This document shows, one piece after another, positions 37,001 to 49,025 of a DNA stretch of 64,000 nucleotides. Origin of the DNA: Costus lasius (taxonomy: Eukaryota > Streptophyta > Magnoliopsida > Zingiberales > Costaceae). The translations under genes were made by a program, and so were the position numbers. Location of the stretch: positions 24,307,501-24,371,500 of the forward strand of contig CM050446.2 in NCBI GenBank assembly GCA_027563935.2, given 5' to 3'. Position 1 is the stretch's first letter; every line of letters starts with the position of its first letter. Below the pieces are notes generated by a model. The model worked only from the letters and a program-made list of their open reading frames with translations. It did not search any database and had not been told where the DNA came from.

Positions 37001-38160
37001 AAGAAAAAATCTCATTTCATATGTACAAGAATAAAGTTGAAGTAAACATAAGCAGTGTAAACTGTTTACCCCAAGATTGAGATTCTTTCATTAGTCATCA
37101 TATCTTGAAGCGGGTGTAAAAGAGGGCCTCGCATGAATAGTTTGGCATCATGTAAGGTCATGTTTGGTATGCTTTTTTTGAGTTCTTGTTTTAAGTGAAA
37201 ATAAAAACTGGATTTTTAAACTTTTTTGGTCGATGGTTTTCAGTCAAAATAAAAAACCGAAAACAGGAAAATAACTACGACTATATAGAAACAACACAAT
37301 TTGATGAGGAAACAAAAAGATTGAATGAAAATTTGAAAACACGCCTCCAAATTTGTAAGCAAAAAACTAGATCTTGAAAATGCAAAGACATCTATAGACT
37401 CAAGAACCAACTTATTATAAAACTAGACAACTACAAAATAGTATTAAATTTTTAAGTTTTTTCAAGAAACAAAACTGTAAAATGGGGATGTCTATCAATT
37501 TAACAGTTTGTGGCTTACGAGTTGAGCTTACTGTATTCTAGTTAATGAGTAAAATTAAATAGCTTGTGTTCTTGCTGAAACTAACAGCCTGTTTCAGAGG
37601 AGGGATATCTGAAGGGAAAGGAATGATTTATGCCTTTTCCTTGTTTCAGTAAAAATTAAGGAAGGAAAGGATAGAAAAGCAAAGGGAAATTTGAGGCACT
37701 TTTCCCTTGAAACCAATCCCTCCAAAAAAGAGGGAAATCATTTTTCCTTCCCCCTCTCGCCTCGACTCTCACGCCTCCAATCTCACACGTCTCATGCTCG
37801 AACCCTCACGCTCGAAAAAACGCCTCACGCTCGAAGAAAAAACGCCTTACGCTCGAACCCTCCCCTTAAACTATTTTCTCCGGCCGCGACGCCTTCTCCA
37901 GCCGGTTGCCTAGCATCTCAAGCCGCCGCCGCCTCCTTTTCCATTCGCCGCTCGCATCCACCACTCAAACATTTTTGGTGACTTTAGTTGTATTTGAATT
38001 GGTACATTATATTTTGATTATCTATGTTAAACTTGATATTATATGTAGATGTCTTTTCATATGTGTGATGAAACATTATATTTTGCTCATATACACAGGT
38101 TTCAAACATTGATAATAGAGTAAAAATGCTGTCAAAATTTTTAATAATTTTATAAGATAC

Positions 38161-38193
<33 letters not shown>

Positions 38194-38511
38194 GTAATAA
38201 TGTTTTTATAATTATAAATCATATTTATTTTTAATTAATAATAATAATTTTTATTTATGAGTTTTTTATTTTCTTTCCTTGATCCCACCGAAACAAGGGA
38301 AAGGTTCTTTCCATTTTCCATTCTATCATGTTTTCCATTTTTGCCTGTTTTCTATCCCTCCTCTGAAACAGGGTGTAAATGGCTGTGGTTATATTGGTAA
38401 ACGAATTTCCATAATATTCTCAGGTTACAAGTCATCTAGCTTCTTTTTTCCATCTTTGCTATGGATTTATAACTGTGTAGTTTTGCAACTACTGTGCAGG
38501 CCAAGCAGTAA
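34068..38511 (+). CDS. GPT: Plastid glucose-6-phosphate/phosphate translocator
   Basis: Five exons join to 1200 nt (399 aa): 34068-34592, 34675-34900, 35688-35910, 36255-36468 and 38500-38511. All introns are GT-AG and phases agree. The protein exchanges cytosolic glucose-6-phosphate for phosphate at the inner envelope of plastids, feeding starch and the oxidative pentose phosphate pathway. Residues 1-85 are a Ser/Ala/Arg-rich transit peptide ending before RCEAYEADKSE, a GPT hallmark. The mature part has the hydrophobic segments of the triose-phosphate-translocator family and its conserved blocks IYNKKVLNAFPYPW, HTIGHVAATVSMSKVAVSF, THIIKSGEPAFSV and GNTMKRISVIVSS. Similarity is clearly to GPT, not the PEP or triose-phosphate branches. 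The ATG at 34068 is chosen because the frame upstream has no ATG. The last exon encodes only Ala-Lys-Gln-stop after a 2031-bp intron. Length is normal for the family (about 390). Confidence 0.95.
37588..38372. mobile_element. 785-bp element with 20-bp TIRs in GPT intron 4
   Basis: It begins CCTGTTTCAGAGGAGGGATA and ends with the exact reverse complement (38353-38372). Subterminal DNA is also inverted in style (AAGGGAAAGGAA on the left, CCTTTCC-type words on the right). The interior has a GC-rich core (37740-37970) and an ATT microsatellite (38161-38193) and no transposase, so it is non-autonomous. No clear TSD was found, so the superfamily is undetermined. Confidence 0.75.
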
Positions 38512-38883
38512 AAGAGGTTAGGGACAAGTAATAAAGGGTGGCTACTTCAATAGCATAGCCCGAGTCAAGCAGATTTTGATTAGAGTTCAAAAGCAGCTCG
38601 CTTGCCCGGGATTATTGTGCTACATATATATATATGTATACCGACATTTGTGGATTGAACCTATAATACTTAATAATGTCGCTTATCTTATCAACAGTTG
38701 CTCGTCATGCTGTAGGGACTTAAGTAGTTGTTTTGAGTTCGTAGAGGAAAGTTGTATCACGGGCGAAACTTGTTGCAGAAAGTGATGCTTGCTTAGCTAT
38801 TGCCATCTGTTGTCTTAATATAACTTTCACATTTTCTATACATAAACTGGAATCAAGACCAGAGTTGAGATTACCTGCATGTT

Positions 38884-39073
38884 ATGAGAACACAAATTAT
38901 ACATATATTCAGGCGTTGCAGCTCTCGCCCGGTTCTCTTGCAGCAGCAGCCCCGCCGGCGGCGTTCTGCCACCCTGAGGCAACGGCGGGCGGTGGCCTTT
39001 CGAGTAGGTTTGCTTGTAGTTGCTTCCTGCACCTCTGCCGCCGCTGTTGGTGCTGTTGCTGAGACTGATGGCA
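38884..39073 (+). pseudogene. Orphan exon of a possible organelle-targeted protein
   Basis: An ATG at 38884 opens an Arg/Ala-rich frame (RRRRSATLRQRRAVAFRVG, then LLVVASCTSAAAVGAVAETDG) that reads like a plastid thylakoid or mitochondrial presequence: basic stretch, hydrophobic stretch, small-residue cleavage region. It ends in a good donor, GCAG/GTACAT at 39073. An acceptor-like ATTCAG at 38908-38913 offers another exon start. No second exon is visible downstream to 40830, and DNA on both sides is AT-rich. It may be an exon captured or left after gene loss. The parent gene is not identified. Confidence 0.35.
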
Positions 39074-39099
39074 GGTACATCATACATGAAACATTATCT

Positions 39100-40845
39100 C
39101 TATTTTTCTTTCATTGCTCTGATTAAACCGGACCAGATAAAGAAGATAGACCAGGAATAAGTCCATGGCTAGTAAAATCAACCACAGCCACACACACACG
39201 GCTATTGAAACATTATCCATTTACCCCTATTTCTTTTCTCATCACTTTTTGAGAAAAAATGAAAATTTTTAATCCAGTTAGACGCCAAGTAGTTGACCAC
39301 TTATCTCTGGTGGCTTTTTCACATTAAAATTTCAAAAGGTTGTTGGGACTATTTTCACCGAGTGGCAGCAAATCTTGATTCAAGGATCTCAAGGGTTTGA
39401 CCCTAAACTTTAAGAAAAGAAGTGGAAGCAGCCGACGTAATTGATGACGGAGAAAAGAAAGAGGAATTATACCTTCAAAGGGAATCAATCAAGTCAAAGA
39501 TGCCGTGAGTTCCAAAAAGCAGCAAATCCTAGCAACCCAATTCACAGCCAAATCTAGAATAATAAAAGGTCAAAATTTGTTATGCTGAAGCTACTAAAGG
39601 CTTAAAGCACAAAGAATCGTTTCTTTTGAAACAAAAAGTTGACTTTTGAATGAGGATTGCAGAGTAAGAGAATAATACCTATACAATTTTTGACTGTCTA
39701 ATCTACGAATTTATCGCACGTGTCCTATGGTCTTTAATAAATTATAATTTAATAAGAATTAAATAGTTGGTGGACAAGCACTATCAAACTTTAAAAGAGC
39801 AGGAATAAGACAAGTAGATCAAACATATTTTAATAGATTAATTATGGAAATAATATAGAACTTTATGCTGCTTATTAACACACAAAAAAAATCACAGAAT
39901 ATATTATTAAGAGTTACAAGAGTTGCTCAATCAAGCTGATTCTAAAATCTGCTAATGGAGTGCCTTGCAATGTCATACTTCTATCCCTTAAATATCTAAG
40001 GCTAAGCTGATTCTAAAATATCAAAGACTAAAATCTTAAGAAATTCCACAAAGTAGCCATCTTAATTTACTAAAGCCACGAGACATAATCCAACAAAAAA
40101 CAAAATTTTAAATAATTTTGTAAAACAAAGTTTGAGCTATTTAAATTGTATAAAATTATTTTAAATAATTCTCGTAAGATTCAAGAATATCATTTTAGTT
40201 GAGTATTAATAATTGATCTAAAATCATGAAATAGAAAACTCCATATAACATGAAATCACATGAGAACATAATAAAAAATCAACAATAACACCAAATTGAC
40301 ATAAAATACCTAAACATAATCAAAATTAACTCTACCAAATTGTGATATTAACAGTTAATAGCATCAACGTATCCCTAGAGTTCTAGACTTTATAAAAAAA
40401 AACACCCTCGTAAATAACCGAGTATTCCTTCCACACACAAGGCAAAACTAAAGGAGAGCTTGATGAACCTATTAAAGCACATTTTTTTTACAATAAATAA
40501 AAAAATATTATTTTAATTTTGACATGAAATACATGAATTATCATTGGTATTAATAAAAAAGTACAATGATTTGAATCCATTTATTTCTTTGTATTTCAGT
40601 GAAATAAATTATCTAATTTTAGATAATATCTCATGAGTGAATAAATTTGGAAGTATACTAGCTTATTATTTTTTTAAAAAAAAAGAAAAATCAATGCGAA
40701 GAAAAAAAAAAACTCCACTCTTACTTTTTATTATTTTCTTGGTGAAAGAAAAAATAGGCAAAAATCACACCTATATTTTTTTTCTTTTTCTTCTATTTTT
40801 TTCCTTTATTATTGTCTTATCAAAAGATTAAACTGAACCTAGGGC
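39100..40845. other. AT-rich intergenic DNA between the two host genes
   Basis: No gene, clear repeat or element end is seen. The open frame at 40637-40831 is a Lys/Phe-rich product of A- and T-runs. Confidence 0.5.
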
Positions 40846-41300
40846 CCTAAGTCCACACCTCAGGTCCAGCCCAGTCCGTCGCAATATACCAGTCGCAGTC
40901 GCAGCACACGCGCCCCGTGATTCGTTTGAGGCAGCGGGGGCCGCCTCCGGCTGAGGTATGAGCCAGGTGGCGTTGAGGGTTGTTATTGCTGCCGTCGTGT
41001 TAGCGTGCACTGACGCCATTAAAGGCAGTAATGAACCGCCGTCTTATCTCTTAAAGCTTGACCTCCCGTTTACTCCTTCCTCCCACTCGTCATTATATTG
41101 TGACTCGTAATCCCATTCCGAGTTGTAACTGAAACACATCAATGTGAGCGGCGAAAACACCGAAGAAAGGGAGAGAGAGAGAGAGAGTGAGGGAGAGAGA
41201 GAGCCATCTTTAGGGTTTCTCTTCTCTTGTTCAGTCCTGCGTCTTTCCCTTTTTTTTTCTCCATCGTGGAATCACAGCTAATGGTCGCTGAGGAGGAGAT
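40846..41300 (+). promoter_or_regulatory. Promoter and 5' UTR exon of the AT-hook gene
   Basis: A GC-richer island begins at about 40846. A (GA)n stretch (41168-41207) is followed by AGGGTTTCTCTTCTCTTG, a typical plant 5' UTR. A short frame starts at ATG 41281 and the exon ends at a strong donor GAGAT/GTGAGT (GT at 41301-41302). If joined to the acceptor TGCAG at 48981-48985, the frame from 41281 is in phase with the main ATG at 49026 but meets a TAA after 14 codons, so it is an upstream open reading frame. The link to the gene 7.7 kb away is inferred. Confidence 0.55.
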
Positions 41301-41943
41301 GTGAGTTCCCTTTCTTTTTCTTTATTTTTTTTGGATTATAGAAATTACATTCGTCACGAATCGGCTTTTCTCTGCGTGCATGCCAATTTATTTTAATCTG
41401 AGAACGTGATTGTGGTGAGAGAGATATCTGTCTCTCTCTTTTTTTTTGTTACTGCAAATACGAATGTTTGGCTTTTAGTGGATTTGTTTATTCTTGGAAG
41501 ATCAGTACACGTTTGTTGCTCTACTCTTTGATTCTAATCGGGAACTGTCGGATGCACGTTACTAAATTTAGGTTTTCTTGAACTCGCTTTATCTTCGATT
41601 GTGTGTTTGGTGTTCATGCATTGAGGATCTACGATGGAAATATTTAGCATTGTTTCGATTCATAGTTTGATAAGCTTGGTTGATCATGACGAATTGCATT
41701 GGGATTGAATAAGAGAAGAAATTAAGAAATAGTCATAAGAAGATCCACGATGGGTCTTTGAGAGGGAAGCACAAAAAATATTAACAATCCAACATATGTC
41801 CAGAGGAGAAGGAAATATATATATATATATATATAATCATGGATTCAGGATTTTTACAGCACCCAAATTTCCAAATCCCTTCCATAGAATAGATATATAC
41901 AGGAGCAGTTCTTTTCTAAATACTGCACATTTTGCATCGTTGG

Positions 41944-43634
41944 TGTTAGAAATTATGAAATAAGCTCTAGTCCTACATGGAGTTCTACCCATCTTATCTT
42001 GATTCTTGTATTGGTTTATATAAGACCTATAGCCTTTTGGAATAATTTTCATTTAACTTGGAATCAGAGCCAAAGTCTCTAACCCTAATTATCACAGTTG
42101 CCACCTTCCTCCTTTCCTCTCCTTTCCTCAAAGTTCCTGAGGTTTATTCATCTGCTATTACTGTTGAGGCTAATGATCTTACCTTTAATGGTATATTTAG
42201 CCCTATAGGCGGACAATATACTCAAGGTTAAGTTCAAGACCATGGATTTTCTCTTTGCACTCACTTGGGCTTTCAAACTATCCATCATATTGACGTTGAC
42301 AAAGGTTTGGACATCCTGCTAAAGCTTTTGTGATTGATTATGTTCACCACAGAATATAATAATTTATTTTACATCTTTATTGCATCCATCTCATCTCACA
42401 TTGGTACTGCTTCTGCATCAACTTGTATAGCTTTCATGGCTTCCTCTTATTCTCAGGTTTCAAATTCTAAAGCTTCTTCTCATATGAAAAATGACCGTTA
42501 CCTTTCTATAGATTATTATATCACTTATTTATATTCTATATTAATATTTCCAATGGTACTAGCATTAGTTCATGGTGTAGGATCCATAGCTAACCCCTTG
42601 GGTTTTTTTTTTTTTTCTTTTGTTACGTGTTATGTTATATGTTCTTAGTTTTCCTATGAATCTTTTGTTCATTCTTTCGCTTACTAGATCCCTTTACTGC
42701 AACATTTTTTGTACTCATCCTATTTCTTAGGAATTGTGAACAAAGATGATGGTTGGTGTAGGGCATGAGACTAGTGGTGTCTACTTTCTATCAAATGGAT
42801 TCTGTTATACTCTCAAAATTACCACTACCACTTCAACATGTCAATGGCACATTATCTTGGTCATCCTTCACATGCTCTAATAAAATAATTTGTCATTATA
42901 ATCTACTCAGTAGTTTCTTTTGTGATGCATGACAATTAGGCAAACATCATCATTTGTCTTTTCCTAATAGTAGTTTCATTTATAACTCTCCATTTGGTGT
43001 TGTACATTTTGACATTTGGGACAGTTTCAACTACTTTATTACTTTCATTGACAATTATTTTCGTTTGATATGGATGATCTCTTAAAAATAGAACTAGTGT
43101 CTTTGATATTTTCGAAAGTTTAAATAATGAAGTAAAACAAATCAATTTGGTATTTACATTAAAATCTTGCATACTGATAATGCTAAAGGCTAAGAACAAT
43201 TATCTTTGTTGAGTTTCTACCAAACGCTTGGTATCATCTACCAAACTACTTGTCTCTATGTTCTTCAATAGTATGGAGTAGTAGAGTATAAGAAAAGATA
43301 TGCATTGCAGTTATGTTCCATATGCATGCTCCTAAATTCTACTCTTGGGGGATATGTATGACTTCATATCTCATTGACCTCATGTCTTCCTCCATTTTAT
43401 AGGATTAGAGTCCTTCCTCATAATTATATCCTCATAGAATCCATTGACATACATCTTCACCAAATCTATTGATGCTAATAGGTTTTCTATTCTTTGTGAC
43501 AAGTTAGGCATGATTAACATATAAATTGAAAATTGAGAAAGTGTTAAAACTTAACAAGTCTTAGTCCCGCATTGGGAGTTTGGCACATCTTATATGTTGA
43601 TATGATCTAAAAAGACATGCTCTCTTATTGTCCA
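41944..43634 (+). mobile_element. Degenerate short-LTR copia remnant
   Basis: The left LTR is about 108 bp (41944-42051, TGTTAG to TTTTCA) and is followed at 42056-42071 by ACTTGGAATCAGAGCC, a one-base variant of the initiator-Met-tRNA primer site. The right LTR, about 43542-43634, is diverged but follows the same order (TGTTA, CTAGTCC/TTAGTCC, CATGGGAG-like, CATCTTAT). The interior has a GAG-pre-integrase trace (LGHPSHALIK near 42858) and many stops. All coding parts are decayed and most of pol is missing. Confidence 0.5.
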
Positions 43635-44098
43635 GGAAAGCATCATCCCGAAGCATTACATTTTGGTGTATTCACAAAATCTATTTTATAGAATTGAAGA
43701 GAAGTTGAGAGGGTTTGTTTGGTATCTCATATTCCCACATTCTCATGCATGTATACTCAACAAGCGTGAGAGTTTGTGGGTCAAACTAACAATTTCCTCA
43801 ATCAAGAATTGATTTTAACCCCACCTTCCATCAGCCTTGTCAACTACCTAAGCTGTGTTTGAAATGGTTATGTTTGCCTTGTAGACCTAACCAAGAAAAA
43901 ATAGTCTTCAGCACCCTTACACACTCAAGGAATCACATTTATTTTAATCCTATTGTTTACACAAGAATATTCTTTTGCCTTCATCCACTTTAACCTTGCA
44001 ATAAATGAATTAAACTCTTCAACACAAAGAGGTTTGATGCTCTGTTGATGCTTCTCACTAAGACATGATATCTCTAGCAAATCTCAAGAATACCACTC

Positions 44099-44800
44099 TC
44101 AGAGCAACACTGTTCTGCCTTTACCGAGTATGCCCAAAGACATTAAAGATACTCCATAAGCAACCGTTACAATATCACTTCTAGAAAATAGTGTTGCAAT
44201 GATACTAGTTACCTTACTCCTGTAGTTTCTTTTGATATTGTGTCCTTGCATGCTCATTTTCCATAGGAGAATCTTTATGTTATTCATGAAATCTCTCACC
44301 CAAAGTTCAGTGGAGGTGAACATAGGAGAATTTGTTCTTCTTTGTTTTTTTTTTTTACATTTTCCATATTATCCCAACATTCCATGAGTAGAATCTCCAC
44401 ATACTTATCAACATGGGCTTTTAAGGGAGTTCCCTTTTGCATCTTAAACATGAATGATAATAGCTCGAGAATTAATTTCTTAGATTTGTTGGTCATCAAG
44501 CTTCTTTCATATTCCTAACTAATGTTATCTTCTGATAGAGGATCTCCAAAGCACCTTGTGGGATACAAGGTGAATAACAACGATTGTTTAGCATCCATTT
44601 TGTAGTCTATCATCAAGAGTGTCTATATATTATCATCTCCTTTTGCCTTTGGGTCTTCTATGAATGAAGACCTCATCTTGACTCGCTGAACAATGAAGCA
44701 TTTATTGCAAGGAAATTTTTTTATCAGGTCTTGGCTCATCATTAATATCTTGAACCAACTACCAAGATCAAACGTGGGAAGTTTGAAACCTTCTGATTAC
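44099..44800 (-). pseudogene. Copia gag fragment, broken
   Basis: On the minus strand, 44499-44296 reads ILELLSFMFKMQKGTPLKAHVDKYVEIL, the helix-rich middle of a copia gag, followed by frame changes and a weak continuation to about 44099. Upstream on the same strand (to about 44800) gag-like pieces continue with stops. It is opposite to the AT-hook gene's direction and separate from the copia remnant at 41944-43634. Confidence 0.5.
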
Positions 44801-46113
44801 ACTTTCAAGGAATAATGAGTTACTAATGTCATGGGTAGAATTTTTTTGACAGTGGATAAGAATACTCCTGAAACGATCCACATCCTTAGGGAAACAAGCA
44901 CTAAGTGTTGAAATTTAAAAAAGATCATGATACAAGATTGTTACCACACCTAAAAGTTAAAGATCAACTAGAGAGCAATACATAAAATCACATTGTTTAA
45001 TGCTTTTGTAAACACCACACTTCCTTAATTAGTTCTTGATTATCCAACCAAAATAAAAATACTATTGAATTTGAAGAATACTTTCCTTTCAAATTTTGCT
45101 TTGACTAGAGAAGAAAATGGCTCTTTATTGCCCTTGAAAGCATAGCCTGCAACATTATGTACCCATCACCTGTATATTGTTGAAAGAATGTTTTTTGTAT
45201 TTGATGCCACTTTTTAGATTAACAAGGGTAAATGTGCTATTAGGAGGAATAAGATTTATGAAAGGATTTGTACCTCCCCTCCATTTCTCCATTCCAACCC
45301 ACCTTGTTAAATAAAAAATTTTATTTATTCCTTTGGTTTCTTTCTTTTTTCATCTTTCTTTCCTTTATTCCCACATACTAAGCATACCCTTTTGATGTGT
45401 TCAATGATGAGAGAGGAAAGAAAAAGAAATGATTAGAAGAAAAGAGATGAGAAGGGAGGGAAAAATAAAAAAAATTCCTCGTAATGTTTACTTGGTATCA
45501 ATGTTGAAGAAACTGGTTTGTATTGCCCAATACAAGTGACATGTACTGACTAGTACAAGGTCAGGACCATATTATTATTATTATTATTATTGCCAATACC
45601 ATGCATCAGGATCATCTAGTGCCGACCATTATGTATTGTGGACTAGTGCATTGGTACAAACTAGTATTTTGAACCTTGCTTGGTATGAAAGGAATGGATG
45701 AAAGGGAATATAGAAAATGCATAAAATGAAAGGAGAATTGCTCTCTCCTTACCTCTATATCATTGGTACTTGTATTTTAAGCACCCTCAATAACATTAAC
45801 ATTGTGAAGCATAAAGCACCCTTTTCTATCAATGGGAAAATACAAAATCTTTCTTCTTATGTATGTTGAGGATTTCTCATTTTGTGCTTCCAAGCAGAGC
45901 GTAAATCTTTTTAGAATGTGATGACTATTGAGGAAAAACACCAAAAGACCACGGTTAAGGGCTCAATCCCTCAAAATCTTCTGCCTTCTTCTCGTACAAT
46001 TGCTCTATATTATGCCTAAGATTATTGTTGAGAACTTCAAAGTCAAGGAAGGCTCTTTCTCCTTTGAATACATTGAGTCTCTCAACTCGACTAAAGGATT
46101 TTCTCTGTACCCT

Positions 46114-46624
46114 TTTAGAAAAGGATTGCAGGCTGGCAAGGTAATTATCTTTCCCATACTAGAAGAATCACTTTGGTTAACTTGGTGCTTACATCTTCAC
46201 TGCCCATGCTCTCAACCTCTTGAATGCCTACTCGCTACATTGTGAGGCTTATTTGGAAGTTAGACACGTTATATGGGCCTATTATATGCTACCCACCTAA
46301 GTGAATGGGACACGTTGGCCTAATCAAAGTCCCTTGGGGATCTTAATGTCAAAGGCTTTTATACACTTTAGAAAAGGATTGCAGGCTGGAAGGTAATTTT
46401 CTTTCTCATACTGGAAGAAATACTTTGGCTAGCTTGGTGCATACATCTTCACTACACATGCTTTCATCCTCTTGAATTCCTACACGCTATCCTAGGAGGC
46501 TTATTAGGAAGTTAAGACGCATTATATGGACCAATTATGTGAAGACCTATGGTATCCACCTAAGTGAATGGGGGCATGTTGGCCTAATCAAAGTCCTTGG
46601 GGGTCTTAATGTCAAGTCTTTATC
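46114..46624. repeat. Tandem duplication of about 253 bp
   Basis: Copies at 46114-46366 and 46367-46624 share TTTAGAAAAGGATTGCAGGC, CATACT-GAAGAA, ACATCTTCACT, CCACCTAAGTGAATGGG and TTGGCCTAATCAAAGTCC in order. They differ by perhaps 15% and small gaps, so the duplication is not recent. A second, shorter duplication follows (about 46738-46790 and 46836-46880, sharing GCTAG-TAGGTTTAGAAGAGTA). No protein is recognised. Confidence 0.75.
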
Positions 46625-48455
46625 CAATTGAAACCTACTCTTCGATGTAATAGGATTCTTGAGCTTCTTAACCGTAAAAACAACCTTTGAGTCAAGCGTA
46701 CTATTGCAAAATATGGTATTCCAGACCTTTGGTGCACAGCCATGCCCCATTCTGCTAGCTAGGTTTAGAAGAGTACATTAAAGGCTGTCCACCTTTTATA
46801 ACAAGGGGTTTTTTTAATCCATTTATAATGGTCACTGCTAGATAGGTTTAGAAGAGTATATTAAAGGTTATCTACCCAAGTGTTCTCTCTTCCAATGAGC
46901 CTTGGAGGTTGTAAAATGCTTTGAATCACATGTTGCCTCGAAAGACCAAAGCTTTGGTTGGAATGACATCTTTCAATCTCTATCAGACATGCTAAGATAG
47001 GACTCAACCTATCTAAACCATGTTTTCTCTGTGATTTAACTTTGAATTTGCTCTAGCACATTTTCTATAAATGCCCTTTTTTGTCATATTTGGTTTTCCT
47101 TAAAACAAAACTTCCTTTCATTTGAAAATTTGTGGCCTTCTAGTTTTTGGATTTTTGAATCAGTGAAACAATGCCCCTTGTGATTTGAATTTATTACATT
47201 TGTTTTTGGTTCTTATGAAAAGGTCTAGCAAAGTTCTATGATGCTCCACGTCAAAAAAAAGTTCTATGATGCTTTCATATATCACAAAGCTAAATGCCCT
47301 ACATCAAATACATAAGTTTGCCATGATAAGCCCTCTAGGCAAATTAAATTTTAATATGGGCAGTTGTGCATCTAAACTCCATTTTGGCATTGTTTTGTGA
47401 GCTCACATTTGTCAAGAGAAAGGTTGGTCGAGACTGGGTTTTTAAATAATGATCAGGTTGTGCTCTATTATATCCATTCCAGGCATGATATACAACATAC
47501 CGAAGTAATGATAGAAATGGACGGGTGATTGTGACGAATATGTTAATAGAACTTATGAAAGTTCAACCAAAGTTCTATTTTGAGGGACATCAGCCACTTG
47601 CTGTCCAGTACGTATTGGGTGGTCTTGCATTTTGTACCTAGAGAGCAGAATCAGACTGCTACTGGCTTGTTGATGAGTCAGAACCTCCAAATGTTGTAAC
47701 TTCTAGGCCAAGCATTGGCCAGATGATCCTGACCGTATTTTGAAGACTTGACTTGATGAGCAACCATAATCATCTAAAAAATGCCTATCCAAAAGTATTA
47801 GAACATAACCTTCTGGTAACTATTTAATTGTTGGTATAGATGCTCATTGTGTAAATCAGTTGATTTGTCACATCAAATCAACCTTTGAGTTTGATAATAC
47901 TGGTTGAATGAAAATTTAGGCCTTGTTTATGATACTTCAAAGACGATGATTTCAAATAATCTTTTATGATTTCAACTAGCTGAATAATCATTCACCAATT
48001 TTTTCATTCAAAATTTAGAATTTTTAGTTAGTAAACTGCTAGTAAAACGCCAATTCCGGCCTGTGATATCGTTCTCTAAACCTATATTTATTCAGAATGT
48101 GAATGTTTTTGTTATTTTGAATATGCTATATTAAGTAGACGGAGACAAGATATGCTTTTTAGATTGTGAATGCTTGTTTAGAAGTAGCACAATATGGAAG
48201 CTGAAGCCTTGAAGGCTGGCAACTTGTGCTTGTTTGTGTATTGATTTAACAAGATAAATAACTAGATTTTGATATTTGGAGGTTTTGATGTTCATATTTT
48301 TCTAGGTATCTAACGACCCTAACTATTTGAAGTTTGTAAGACACTCTAGCACAACTGCAGAAATTTTCCTATTTTGTATTTGTTCTTGAGATTTTATCAA
48401 TTAAAGAAATCTTTTATTAAAAAGGATTGGGTTCTTTTAGGAGTCAGAAGTGGAA

Positions 48456-48590
48456 AAAACTTGTATACATGCGGTGGCCCCATCCACCATCAATGTATAC
48501 TTGGGATTTGTGTTTTCACAAATCTCTAAGTATGGGAAAAAGACATTGATGCGATAGCCCCGCATACAAGTTTTATTTGCCAGAAGTTCT
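48456..48590. repeat. Fold-back hairpin of about 130 bp
   Basis: Outer arms share AAACTTGTAT with GCGG-GGC words, then CATCAATGT; the centre is a separate perfect dyad, ATTTGTG-TTTT-CACAAAT. It lies near the 3' end of the AT-hook gene's proposed intron. It may be a small MITE, since no TSD was found. Confidence 0.55.
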
Positions 48591-49025
48591 ACAATGGCTT
48601 ACTACTCCAAATTAACTTAACCGAGGATATTGTTTGTTCAATAGTTACGTTATCTAGAACTAACAAAGCTAGGATCCAAGTGCACGAGGGCAGAAATATT
48701 TTTTAAAAATATGTTCTTGTATTAGTAGGACGATAACATATTTTTGTTTATATTTCTATAATATATATACTATCAATATTTTATAGGTATACTTTATAAA
48801 TTTTAATGGGGCCGTTGTCCACACTGAGCAATATTAAATAAAATAACATATTTACTGACCCTTCTGGAAGCAGTTCTTGTGTTACCTATGGTATAGTGTC
48901 CAGTTGAATTTGAATATTATATGTTGGAAAGCTGAAAAAACTTGTTGCTGACAGTTCACAAAAATAGTTGGTTTTGCTGATGCAGAAATGATTGGACAAC
49001 CGTTGTTTAACCACAAAAATTCAAC

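Larger units (their letters stand above)
41301..48985 (+). other. Proposed 7.7-kb 5' UTR intron of the AT-hook gene
   Basis: The interval runs from the donor at 41301 to the acceptor at 48985, with no competing host exon recognised inside. It is AT-rich and filled with a small plus-strand copia remnant (41944-43634), a minus-strand copia gag fragment (about 44100-44800), a 253-bp tandem duplication (46114-46624), a 130-bp hairpin (48456-48590) and (AT)n and (ATT)n runs (41815-41834, 45570-45592). RNA evidence would be needed to confirm the splice. Confidence 0.45.
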
